This document shows positions 54,917 through 62,923 of a stretch of DNA of 64,000 bases, in pieces. The stretch comes from Prauserella halophila. GTDB lineage: Bacteria; Actinomycetota; Actinomycetes; Mycobacteriales; Pseudonocardiaceae. A program made the position numbers and the translations under genes. The DNA lies in the NCBI RefSeq assembly GCF_024171895.1, contig NZ_JAMTCQ010000013.1, positions 62,001-126,000 of the forward strand, in the 5' to 3' direction. The notes beneath the pieces were generated by a model. That model did no database searches. It had not been told where the DNA came from and worked only from the letters and a program-made list of their open reading frames with translations. Positions within the stretch are counted from its first letter, which is position 1, and every line of letters starts with the position of its first letter.

Positions 54917-55795
54917 GTGGTGAACCCGGCTCGCACGCTGACCGGTGCACTCGAACCCGTCGTCGCACAGGTCTACTTCGCACAGGAGTGCCACGACGCC
55001 TACGAGAAGCTCGGGTTCAACGGCAGCCCCGGCTCGCGGGACGGCGTGCCCAATCCGGACGGCACCGCGTATTTCACGAGCCGCGGCTCGGTCCTGGGCC
55101 AGGTCTCCGGTGACGTCGTCGCCGCGACGTTCGCCGTGTTCAATCCCGAGGTCGTCGTTCCGGCCGTCGCCTACGGCTGGTCGCTCACCGACGCCGCGAC
55201 GATCTGCCGGACACGGACCGACGGGGCGATCCGCCGGCTCACCGCCGTCCTCGGCGACCACCCGGACCGGCTCGACGAGGCACGGCCACTGCTGGAACGG
55301 GCCGTCGAACCGCTTCGCCCCGAAGGAAAACCGCTGTTCGCCGGGCTCCGCTCACTGGGACTGCCCGGCGACCCCGTCGGCGACGTGTGGCGGCTCGGCG
55401 ACATGCTCCGCGAGTACCGCGGCGACGCGCACATCGCAGCCTGGACCAGCGCCGGATTCGACGCCACGGAGATCGGCCTGCTCACCGAGCTGTACTGGGG
55501 CATGCCCATGCGCACCTACATCCGCTCGCGCGCCTGGTCACCCGAACACCTCGACGCCGCCGAGGAACGGCTCATCGGCCGCGGCCTCGTCGCCGACGGC
55601 GCACTGACCGACCAGGGCAGGGCCGAACGCGAAGCGATCGAGACCGCCACCGACCGCCAGTGCCTGCCGATCGTCGACGCACTCGGCGACGATCTGGAGA
55701 CGCTCGTCGAGATCCTGCGCCCCTGGAGCCGCCGGGTGTGCGACGCAGGCAGTTATCCGGCGTCCGGCCCGATGGCGCGGACCGACCGGCAGTAA
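54917..55795 (+). CDS. SCO6745-family protein (helical, MarR-like C-terminus)
   Basis: 292 residues. An actinobacterial family of unknown function: AHDAYEKLGF-like start (CHDAYEKLGFNGSPGSRDGVPNPDGTAYFTSRGSVLGQVSGDVVAATFAVFNPEVV), then LWRLGDMLREYRGDAHIAAWTSAGFDATEIGLLTELYWGMPMRTYIRSRAWS, and a winged-helix-like end (AEERLIGRGLVADGALTDQGRAEREAIETATD). It has no catalytic motif. GTG at 54917 with CAGGAGGAACACC upstream. It is separated from pobA by 160 bp, so it may not belong to the pca operon. Confidence 0.78.
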   Translation: MVNPARTLTGALEPVVAQVYFAQECHDAYEKLGFNGSPGSRDGVPNPDGTAYFTSRGSVLGQVSGDVVAATFAVFNPEVVVPAVAYGWSLTDAATICRTRTDGAIRRLTAVLGDHPDRLDEARPLLERAVEPLRPEGKPLFAGLRSLGLPGDPVGDVWRLGDMLREYRGDAHIAAWTSAGFDATEIGLLTELYWGMPMRTYIRSRAWSPEHLDAAEERLIGRGLVADGALTDQGRAEREAIETATDRQCLPIVDALGDDLETLVEILRPWSRRVCDAGSYPASGPMARTDRQ

Positions 55796-55867
55796 CACAC
55801 CGGCGTGTCGACATGCCGGCATCGGCGTACCCGCGCGGTGCCGGCTGTCGACGGCCCCACCCGGCGG

Positions 55868-56776
55868 TTACGCCGGGCGCCCGGTACCCGATCCCGTCGC
55901 GTCGTCGGGCGGGAGCGGCCAGTTCGGAAGGCCGTCGGGGATGTCCGTGCTGGGCCGCCCGGGGAACTGGGCGGCCCGCTTGTCGAGGAACGCTGCTACG
56001 CCCTCCGCCGCGTCCGCACCGGCGCCGAGGGCGTGCATCGCACGGGAGTCGGCCCGATGCGCGTCCCACGGCGTGGCCGAGCCGAGCATGCCCCACAGCA
56101 GCTGACGGGCGACCGCGACCGAGACGGCCGACGTGTTGTCGGCGATCTCCGAGGCGAGTGCGGTCGCGGACTCGAGCAGCCGGTCGCCGGGAACCACCCG
56201 GGACACGAGTCCGCCGTCACGGGCCTCTTCCGCGTCGAACACCCGCCCGGTGGCGACCCACTCCATGGCCCGCGAAATGCCGACGATGCGGGGCAGGAAC
56301 CACGTCGAGGTCGCTTCGGGGACGATGCCCCTGCGGGCGAACACGAATCCGAACCGGGCGTCCTCGGCGGCGATCCGGATGTCCATCGGCAGCGTCATCG
56401 TCACGCCGACGCCGACCGCGGGCCCGTTGATGGCACCGATCACGGGTTTGCGGCACGAGGCGATGCGCAACGACACCGTGCCGCCGCCGTCCCGCGGTAC
56501 GCCGTCGATCTCACCGTGCGCGGAACGCCGGTCGTCCCCGTCGCCGGCATCGAAGGTATCGGCACCGCCGCCGAGGTCGGCGCCGGCACAGAACCCGCGC
56601 CCCTCACCGGTCACGATCACCACCCGCACGTCGTCGTCGGCATCGACCCTGTCGAACACGTCGACGAGCTCGTGAGCCATCGTGGTGGTGAAGGCGTTCA
56701 ACCGCTCAGGACGGTGCAGGGTCACCGTGGCGATCGGTCCGGACACCTCGTAGCGAATCTCGGCGTACTCGCCCAT
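55868..56776 (-). CDS. Enoyl-CoA hydratase/isomerase family protein
   Basis: 302 residues. Crotonase fold: VTLHRPERLNAFTTTMAHEL, oxyanion-hole segments EGRGFCAGADLGG and INGPAVGVGVTMTLPMDIRIAAEDARFGFVFARRGIVPEATSTWFLPRIVG. The two Glu positions of true hydratases are not both obvious: Glu in VPEATSTW is present. There is a Gly/Asp-rich insertion after the first oxyanion loop (residues 73-92). The substrate is unknown. ATG at 56774-56776. Confidence 0.83.
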   Translation of the reverse strand: MGEYAEIRYEVSGPIATVTLHRPERLNAFTTTMAHELVDVFDRVDADDDVRVVIVTGEGRGFCAGADLGGGADTFDAGDGDDRRSAHGEIDGVPRDGGGTVSLRIASCRKPVIGAINGPAVGVGVTMTLPMDIRIAAEDARFGFVFARRGIVPEATSTWFLPRIVGISRAMEWVATGRVFDAEEARDGGLVSRVVPGDRLLESATALASEIADNTSAVSVAVARQLLWGMLGSATPWDAHRADSRAMHALGAGADAAEGVAAFLDKRAAQFPGRPSTDIPDGLPNWPLPPDDATGSGTGRPA

Positions 56777-56957
56777 TCCGTGCCACCGTCCCCTTCGACA
56801 GGCCGCAACGATCGTTGATCATCGGCCAAGCTAGCAGCGCGGTGCGGCACACCCAAGCCCTGCTCGGCCGGTGCCCGCCGACGCTGCCCGCCGACAGTCA
56901 CCCGTCGTGACTTCGGACACGCCGACCTTTCGGGCATCGCAGGGTAGATTCGATGAG

Positions 56958-57812
56958 ATGAATGCCGACAGCCCGCCCGAGGCGCCGTCGTGGTTCGACG
57001 CCGCGCTGGCCGAGAAACCCGAGCACCGGGACACGACGGTCGACGGCGGCAAGATCCACCTGCGCTGCTGGGGTGAGACGGACCGCCCGGGCTTGGTGCT
57101 CGTGCACGGCGGGTCCGCCCATTCCGGATGGTGGGATCACATCGCGCCGCTGCTCGCACCGCAACGGCGGGTCGTGGCCGTCGATCTGTCCGGTCACGGC
57201 GACAGCGCCGCCAGGGATGCCTACGACATCACGCTCTGGGCACGTGAGGTCGTCGCCGCCGCTGATGCGGGAGGCATAGCCGGTCCGTTCCACGTCGCCG
57301 GGCACAGCATGGGCGGCTGGGTCACCGCGCAGACCGGCGCCGAGTTCGGAGACCGGCTCACCGGCCTCACGATCATCGATTCGCCCCTGAACGACCATCC
57401 GCCCGAGGAGCGCACGGCACGGCCCGTCCGTGTCCACCCGGACCGGGAGACGATCCTCGGCCGGTTCCGCACGCTACCGCCGCAGGACGTCCTGTTGCCC
57501 TACGTTCGCCGGCACATCGCCGAGGAATCCGTGCGGCCGGTGGAGGGCGGCTGGACCTGGAAGTTCGACCCGACGATCACGGTTCCGCACACGCCGCTGC
57601 GCGGCATCCTCCCCCGCATCGGCTGCCCGACCTCGTTCCTCCGCGCGGAGCACGGCCTCGTCCCGCCGGACATGGCTCAGCAGATCCGGTCCCTCCTGCG
57701 TCCGCACAGCATGCTGGTCGACCTGCCGGACGCGGGCCACCACCCGATGCTGGACCGGCCGCTGGCCCTCGTCACGGCACTGCGCACGATCCTCGCCGCG
57801 GCCGGCGACTGA
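56958..57812 (+). CDS. Alpha/beta hydrolase
   Basis: 284 residues. Lid and core typical of the family: VLVHGGSAHSGWWDHIAPLLAPQRRVVAVDLSGHGDS, nucleophile elbow VAGHSMGGWV (Ser about 119), the acid in the ILPRIGCPTSFLRAEHG region, and the catalytic His in DAGHHPMLDRP. The substrate cannot be read. ATG at 56958 is chosen; a GTG further upstream is possible. It is divergent from the crotonase-like gene. Confidence 0.8.
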   Translation: MNADSPPEAPSWFDAALAEKPEHRDTTVDGGKIHLRCWGETDRPGLVLVHGGSAHSGWWDHIAPLLAPQRRVVAVDLSGHGDSAARDAYDITLWAREVVAAADAGGIAGPFHVAGHSMGGWVTAQTGAEFGDRLTGLTIIDSPLNDHPPEERTARPVRVHPDRETILGRFRTLPPQDVLLPYVRRHIAEESVRPVEGGWTWKFDPTITVPHTPLRGILPRIGCPTSFLRAEHGLVPPDMAQQIRSLLRPHSMLVDLPDAGHHPMLDRPLALVTALRTILAAAGD

Positions 57813-57875
57813 CCGCCGGCAACCGGCCACCGTCGCCCCACCCCCGCGGCCGATCGACGGAAGCCGGTGACGTCC

Positions 57876-58595
57876 CTAGCCTGCCGGCTCCGCGAGCGCG
57901 GCCGTCACCGCCGGCCATGCCGTGCTGAGCGGATCGATCACCTCGAAGTGGCCGGCGTCGGGAACCACGACCAGTGTCGCCGCCGGATGACTGTCCACAT
58001 ACGACTCGCTGACCGAGACCGGCAGCCGGTCTTCGGCCCCGTGCAGGATCGTGACCGGTCGTTGCGGTGCGGCCATCCGCGCGGGGTCGAGATCGGCGCG
58101 TTCGTCCGGCGAAGCGCCCAGGAACGCGTCGACCGCACCGTCGCCGAGCCCGAGCCGATGGGCGAGCCGCAGATCCGCCACCGGTGCGAGCGGCAGCGTG
58201 CCGAGCAGCCCCGCGGGCGGACACGCCGACGCGGCCCACAATGCCAGGTGCCCACCCGCCGAATGGCCGGAAAGGACCACCTCGCGGGCGTCCAGCTGCG
58301 CGGGCAGTTCGGCCAGCGCGGAACGGATATCGGCGACGACGTCGTCCGGCTTCCCCGGAACCCGCCGGTACTCGACGGACACCACCGGCCGGCCCTCGTC
58401 GCGGAGCGCCGCGGCGAGCGGACGCGTGTGTACCCGGTCGTAGGCCGGTCGCCAGTACCCGCCGTGGACGAACACCAGCAGCGGATGCCGCGGGGTCGCG
58501 GGCAGCCAGGCGTCCGCGACGTGCTCGGGCGCGTCGCCGTACCGCAACGTCCGGTCGGGCTCGGGCGCCGGCCGGGTCAACACGGCACGATCCAT
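57876..58595 (-). CDS. kynB: Kynurenine formamidase (alpha/beta hydrolase, HGGXW type)
   Basis: 239 residues. HGGYW oxyanion-hole motif (FVHGGYWRPAYD), nucleophile elbow LSGHSAGGHLALW, Asp in ILHGAEDRLPVS, and His in DAGHFEVIDP: the pattern of arylformamidases of the AFMID/BNA7 type rather than the metal-dependent bacterial KynB fold. It hydrolyses N-formylkynurenine to kynurenine. It is divergent from kynureninase across a 195-bp promoter. ATG at 58593-58595 with GGGAGGAGATC upstream. The symbol is by function and context. Confidence 0.78.
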   Translation of the reverse strand: MDRAVLTRPAPEPDRTLRYGDAPEHVADAWLPATPRHPLLVFVHGGYWRPAYDRVHTRPLAAALRDEGRPVVSVEYRRVPGKPDDVVADIRSALAELPAQLDAREVVLSGHSAGGHLALWAASACPPAGLLGTLPLAPVADLRLAHRLGLGDGAVDAFLGASPDERADLDPARMAAPQRPVTILHGAEDRLPVSVSESYVDSHPAATLVVVPDAGHFEVIDPLSTAWPAVTAALAEPAG

Positions 58596-58728
58596 CACGA
58601 TCTCCTCCCGACTGGGGGACTCCTTCTGGTCCAGGTGTGCGGCGACGCGTTCGGCACGCCCGCGTTTCGCACGGCGGGGAGACATTACCGTCGAGGCAGC
58701 ACGGCGGCGTGACTGTCCTGTCCGTGCC

Positions 58729-58752
58729 GGCCACCTCATGGCCGAGGTGGCC
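58729..58752. promoter_or_regulatory. Inverted repeat in the kynB/kynU divergent promoter
   Basis: Perfect 9-bp arms GGCCACCTC (58729-58737) / GAGGTGGCC (58744-58752), spacer ATGGCC, 38 bp upstream of the kynU ATG. A candidate binding site for the Lrp/AsnC regulator encoded at 60119-60556. Confidence 0.45.
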
Positions 58753-58790
58753 GAGAACCGGAGACAGAGCAAGGGAGCCGACCCGCCGCC

Positions 58791-60047
58791 ATGATCGACC
58801 GCACTGCCTGTGAGATCCGTGACGAGAACGATCCGCTGCGTGCCTTCCGCGAGGACTTCGTCCTCCCGGAAGGCACGATTTATCTCGACGGCAATTCGCT
58901 CGGCGCCCGAACCGCCGGTGCCGCTGCCCGAGCACACGAGGTCGTCACGAACGAATGGGGCACGGGGCTCATCCGCTCCTGGAACACGGCCGGATGGTTC
59001 GACCTTCCGGTCACGCTCGGCGAGAAGATCTCCGGCCTCGTCGGCGGCGGATCCGGCAGCACGGTCGTGACGGACTCCACGTCGATCAATCTGTTCAAGG
59101 CGGCCGCTGCGGCGCTGGACATCCAGGCCGAGGACGCCCCGGGGCGCACGGTCGTCCTCACCCAGCAGGAGAACTTCCCCTCCGACATCTACCTGCTCCA
59201 GGGGCTGACGCGGCAACTCGGCGACCACTACGAGGTTCGGCTCGTCGACGACGAGGTGGCAGCCGGTTTGCCCACGGCCCTGACCGACGAGGTGGCGCTG
59301 GTCGTCCTCAGCCATGTCAACTACCGCACCGGACGGCTCTTCGACATGGCGGCCACGACCGAGGCGATCCACGCCGGTGGCGCCGCGGTGATCTGGGACC
59401 TGTGCCATTCGGCAGGTGCCCTGGAGGTCGACCTGGCCGGATCGGGCGCGGACATGGCGATCGGCTGCACGTACAAGTTCCTCAACGGCGGCCCCGGGGC
59501 GCCGGCCTTCATCTGGGTGTCCGGGGCGTTGCAGAATCGCCGCCCCCAGCCGCTGTCGGGCTGGTGGGGGCATGCGAGGCCGTTCGACATGGCTGCCGAC
59601 TACACCCCCGCCGAGGGCATCCGCCGGTTTCTCACCGGCACCCAGCCGGTCCTGTCCCTGTCTGTCGCGGAGGTCGGTCTCGACATCTTCGCCAGGGCGG
59701 ACATGGCGGCGGTGCGGTCCAAATCGCTCGAACTGTCCGACCTGTTCATGACCCTGGCCGAACAGCGGCTGCCGGACCATCCGATCGAGATCGTGACCCC
59801 ACGGGAGCACGAACACCGGGGTTCCCAGGTCTCGATCACGCATCCGGAGGCCTTCGCCGTCATGAGTGCCCTGATCGAGCGCGGAATCATCGGCGACTAC
59901 CGCGAACCCTCCGTGCTGCGCTTCGGCCTCACGCCGCTCTACGTCGGTTTCACCGATGTCTGGGACACCGTCGAGGCCCTGCGCGACATCCTCGACAACC
60001 GCAGCTGGGACGCGCCCCGCCACCAGGTGCGCGGCGCGGTCACCTGA
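58791..60047 (+). CDS. kynU: Kynureninase
   Basis: 418 residues. Fold type I PLP enzyme: YLDGNSLGARTAGAA at the start, GSTVVTDSTSINLFKAAAAAL, IWDLCHSAGALEVDL, PLP Lys229 in GCTYKFLNGGPGAPAFIWV, and GWWGHARPFDM. It cleaves kynurenine to anthranilate and alanine. ATG at 58791. A terminator-like hairpin follows. Confidence 0.93.
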   Translation: MIDRTACEIRDENDPLRAFREDFVLPEGTIYLDGNSLGARTAGAAARAHEVVTNEWGTGLIRSWNTAGWFDLPVTLGEKISGLVGGGSGSTVVTDSTSINLFKAAAAALDIQAEDAPGRTVVLTQQENFPSDIYLLQGLTRQLGDHYEVRLVDDEVAAGLPTALTDEVALVVLSHVNYRTGRLFDMAATTEAIHAGGAAVIWDLCHSAGALEVDLAGSGADMAIGCTYKFLNGGPGAPAFIWVSGALQNRRPQPLSGWWGHARPFDMAADYTPAEGIRRFLTGTQPVLSLSVAEVGLDIFARADMAAVRSKSLELSDLFMTLAEQRLPDHPIEIVTPREHEHRGSQVSITHPEAFAVMSALIERGIIGDYREPSVLRFGLTPLYVGFTDVWDTVEALRDILDNRSWDAPRHQVRGAVT

Positions 60048-60079
60048 GCACGCAGGCAGCCGGGCGGGGCCGTACTCCC

Positions 60080-60112
60080 CCGGTGGCCACACGACCACCG
60101 CACGGCCACCGG
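60080..60112. terminator. Hairpin between convergent kynU and the Lrp gene
   Basis: Perfect 9-bp stem CCGGTGGCC (60080-60088) / GGCCACCGG (60104-60112) with a 15-nt loop between two convergent genes. Confidence 0.55.
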
Positions 60113-60118
60113 CTGCCG

Positions 60119-60556
60119 CTACTCGGGGCTGACCACGCGGACGTGGTCGACGGGTGTCGAGAGCACCATCGTGCTCGACGGGCGTCCGTAGCCGGCCAGC
60201 CGGTCGATCAGGTCCTCGAAGGCGACCATCGACTCGGCGGCGACCTTCAGGACGCTGCACATGTCGCCGGTGACCCGGTGAATCTCCCGCACCTCGGGCC
60301 ATTCGGCGACCTCGGGGTCACGCAGCACACAGCGCGGGCCGTGGCAGCTCATGTGGATGAAGGCCGCGACCGTCCAGCCGGCGCTGCCGAGGTCGACATG
60401 CGCGTGATACCCGGTGACGACCCCCGACTCCTCGAGCCTGCGCACGCGTTCGGTGACCGCGGGCGGCGACAGGTGCACCCGGCGCGACAACTCGCTGAAC
60501 GACAACCGTGCGTTGTCCTGCAGTTCCCGCAGGATCTCCCAGTCCATGGCGTCCAC
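60119..60556 (-). CDS. Lrp/AsnC-family regulator (KynR-like)
   Basis: 145 residues. Helix-turn-helix ILRELQDNARLSFSELSRRVHLSPPAVTERVRRLEESGVVTGYHAHVD (about 7-54), then the RAM ligand domain (GWTVAAFIHMSCHG, VREIHRVTGDMCSVLKVAAESMVAFEDLIDRLAGYG). In several proteobacteria the kyn genes are induced by an Lrp-type KynR that responds to kynurenine; the position between kynU and kynA supports that role here. GTG at 60554-60556 follows GAAAGGAT. Divergent from kynA. Confidence 0.85.
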   Translation of the reverse strand: MDAMDWEILRELQDNARLSFSELSRRVHLSPPAVTERVRRLEESGVVTGYHAHVDLGSAGWTVAAFIHMSCHGPRCVLRDPEVAEWPEVREIHRVTGDMCSVLKVAAESMVAFEDLIDRLAGYGRPSSTMVLSTPVDHVRVVSPE

Positions 60557-60679
60557 CTGGCGATCCTTTCGTTCGTGAAGCGACAGCGAGGATATGCCGG
60601 GAGATCCACGGCAGGAACCCCGCAGGACCGTCGAGTCGGCATTCCCGGCGACGCCGGTCGCCGACCAGGATCGGTCACC

Positions 60680-61567
60680 ATGGATTCCACGACCGAGGTG
60701 CTCGACGACGAGCGTTCCGGCGACGGGGTTACCGGCGACGGGGGTGCCGACAACAGGGTGGCCGATGACCGGGCGCCCGACGACAGGCTGCCCTACGACA
60801 GGTACGTCCACGCCGACACGCTGCACCGTCTACAACGGACGACCACCGACAATCCGGGCGAGATGTCGTTCCTCATGATCTCGCAGATCATGGAGCTCTA
60901 CTTCAAGCTCATCGACTTCGAGCTCCGCGCGGCACAACGCGCGCTGCGGGGCGACGAGGTCGCGGCCGCGCTCTCCCCGCTCCGCAGGGCGGCGCTCCAC
61001 CTGGAAGGGCTCAACGCGAGCTGGCAGGGACTGCGCTGGATGTCGCCCGCGGATTTCAACCGCTTCCGCGCCAACCTCGGCGACGCCTCCGGCATGCAGT
61101 CCGCGATGTACCGTCACCTGGAATTCCGCCTCGGCCTCAAGACGGCCTCGTTGACCCGGCCGCACCGCGGCAACCCCGAACAGCACGAGGCGCTCCGACG
61201 GAGCCTGGCCGAGCCGAGTGTGTGGGACGACGCGATCGCCGTGCTCGCCCGTCACGGCTACGACATCCCGGCCGCGCTGCTCGACCGCGACCACACGGTC
61301 GAGCACGAACCGGACACGGCCGTCGAGGCGGCGTGGGCGGACGTGCTCGCCGACCCGAGCCCCGACAACCACGTGCGCCGGCTCGCCGACGCTCTGACGG
61401 AGGTTGCGGAGCAGTTCGCCGAGTGGCGGTACCGCCATCTCAGCGCGGTTCGCCGCGCGATGGGCGCCAAGTCCGGCACCGGTGGGACCAACGGCATCGG
61501 CTGGTTGGAGCAGAGCATGAACCGCGTCGTGTTCCCCGAACTCTGGTCGGCCCGCACCCGCGTGTGA
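60680..61567 (+). CDS. kynA: Tryptophan 2,3-dioxygenase
   Basis: 295 residues. Family signatures: MSFLMISQIMELYFKLIDFEL (63-83), MSPADFNRFRANLGDASGMQSAMYRHLEFRLG (121-152), and heme-ligand His253 in WRYRHLSAVRRAMGAKSGTGGTNGIGWLE. It opens the indole ring of tryptophan to N-formylkynurenine, the first step of the pathway. The first 36 residues are an Asp/Gly-rich extension from repeated GACGGG-like sequence. ATG at 60680. Confidence 0.93.
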   Translation: MDSTTEVLDDERSGDGVTGDGGADNRVADDRAPDDRLPYDRYVHADTLHRLQRTTTDNPGEMSFLMISQIMELYFKLIDFELRAAQRALRGDEVAAALSPLRRAALHLEGLNASWQGLRWMSPADFNRFRANLGDASGMQSAMYRHLEFRLGLKTASLTRPHRGNPEQHEALRRSLAEPSVWDDAIAVLARHGYDIPAALLDRDHTVEHEPDTAVEAAWADVLADPSPDNHVRRLADALTEVAEQFAEWRYRHLSAVRRAMGAKSGTGGTNGIGWLEQSMNRVVFPELWSARTRV

Positions 61568-61592
61568 GGAACGCGGCCGTGCCGGACCCCGG

Positions 61593-62795
61593 TCAACCGC
61601 GCGTCTGCTCCGGCAGCAGTCTGACGGCCTGCAGCGCCAGGTACAGGCGCGTGACATCCACCGGGTTCCGCGGATCCCTGCACGTGAGCTGGGCGAGCTT
61701 GTTGAGGCGATAGCGAACGGTGTTCTGGTGGCAGTGGATCAGGTTCCCCGCATCGGCAGCCGAACCCTGGGCCTCGAACCACGCCTCCAGGGTGTCGAAC
61801 AGGACACCCCGTTCCTCGGACGGCAGGTCGAGCACCTTCTCGAAGGTCCGCTGGGCCAGTCCGACGCTCAGCTCGGGTGCGGCCGTGACGAGAGCGGCCA
61901 CGCGGGCTTCGTCGAACCGCATCACGACGTTGGTGCCGGGTCGTGCGGCGTCGCGGGCCAGCAGTGCCTGGGTCACCGCCTGCGGGGTCGCAACGATCGA
62001 CTCGAACACGTCACTCACCCCCACCCGGCCCGTCGTGATGGAAGCCAGATACCGGTTGAGCCGGTCGGCTCGGTAGGTCTTCGTCAACGCGACGAGCCCG
62101 AGCTCACTGTCTGCTTCCGACCGCCACACGGACCTCACCCCGAGTGAGGCGAGCGCCCGTTCGGCGGATTCCGCCGAACGGCTCCATTCCATCGACTGCG
62201 GGTCGGAGGCCACGACGACGAAGCGCCCGACCTTGGGCAGCCGCAGTGCGGCGGCGACGTCGGCGAGTCCCCGCCCTGTGGTCGTGACGCCGCTGAAGAG
62301 TGCGGCCAGCGCCGCCTCCCGGAATCGGGAGTCGCGGAAGTTCTGCTCGGTCTCGATGTCCCGGTACGCGGTGGCGAGGGCCTCCGAGGACATGTCGAGG
62401 GAGTGCCACAGGATCGAGGCCGAGCCGAGGAGGGCCTGACTCGCATGCGGGTCGGGACGGCAGTGCCGGACGAGCTCGTGCCACAGATACCGCGTACCGA
62501 TCCGGTAGGCGTGCAGGACGGTCGCGAGCGGCACGCCGTCTTCGGCCCGCTCCCTGCCGGTACGGCGCGCCACCGTCGGGCTGTTGGCTTCGTCCCTGAT
62601 CATGCTCTGCAGGCTCGAGATGATGTTGGGCCGGATCGCGTCGGCGAGTTGCTGCCTGCTCATGTAGTCGACGTAGTAGGGCTCGTCGTCGCGGATCAGC
62701 TGCGCGATCTCGAGCGTCACCGCATCCAGGTCGTCGAGGAGCAGTTCACAGGCGGTCACGACCCGCGCGTCCGCCGTGGTGCTGTCGCCGGTCAC
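61593..62795 (-). CDS. PucR/CdaR-type transcriptional regulator
   Basis: 400 residues. The N-terminal helical domain (QQLADAIRPNIISSLQSMIRD, LATVLHAYRIGTRYLWHELVRH) is the RsbRD/GGDEF-like sensor part of such regulators. The C-terminal PucR helix-turn-helix is clear: LFDTLEAWFEAQGSAADAGNLIHCHQNTVRYRLNKLAQLTCRDPRNPVDVTRLYLALQAVRLL. GTG at 62793-62795 has an excellent AAAGGAGGTCCC site; an upstream ATG at 62825 lacks one. Divergent from the acyl-CoA synthetase, which it probably regulates. Confidence 0.83.
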   Translation of the reverse strand: MTGDSTTADARVVTACELLLDDLDAVTLEIAQLIRDDEPYYVDYMSRQQLADAIRPNIISSLQSMIRDEANSPTVARRTGRERAEDGVPLATVLHAYRIGTRYLWHELVRHCRPDPHASQALLGSASILWHSLDMSSEALATAYRDIETEQNFRDSRFREAALAALFSGVTTTGRGLADVAAALRLPKVGRFVVVASDPQSMEWSRSAESAERALASLGVRSVWRSEADSELGLVALTKTYRADRLNRYLASITTGRVGVSDVFESIVATPQAVTQALLARDAARPGTNVVMRFDEARVAALVTAAPELSVGLAQRTFEKVLDLPSEERGVLFDTLEAWFEAQGSAADAGNLIHCHQNTVRYRLNKLAQLTCRDPRNPVDVTRLYLALQAVRLLPEQTRG

Positions 62796-62923
62796 GGGAC
62801 CTCCTTTGTCGCCGAGCACAAACATCGGGGTCGAATGTGAGTCCGGACACTATGGCTGAACCGGACGAGCTGGACAAACCTTGGGGCTCGCGACATTGCC
62901 GTCGGGCGAGGACCGGAGTTGTC

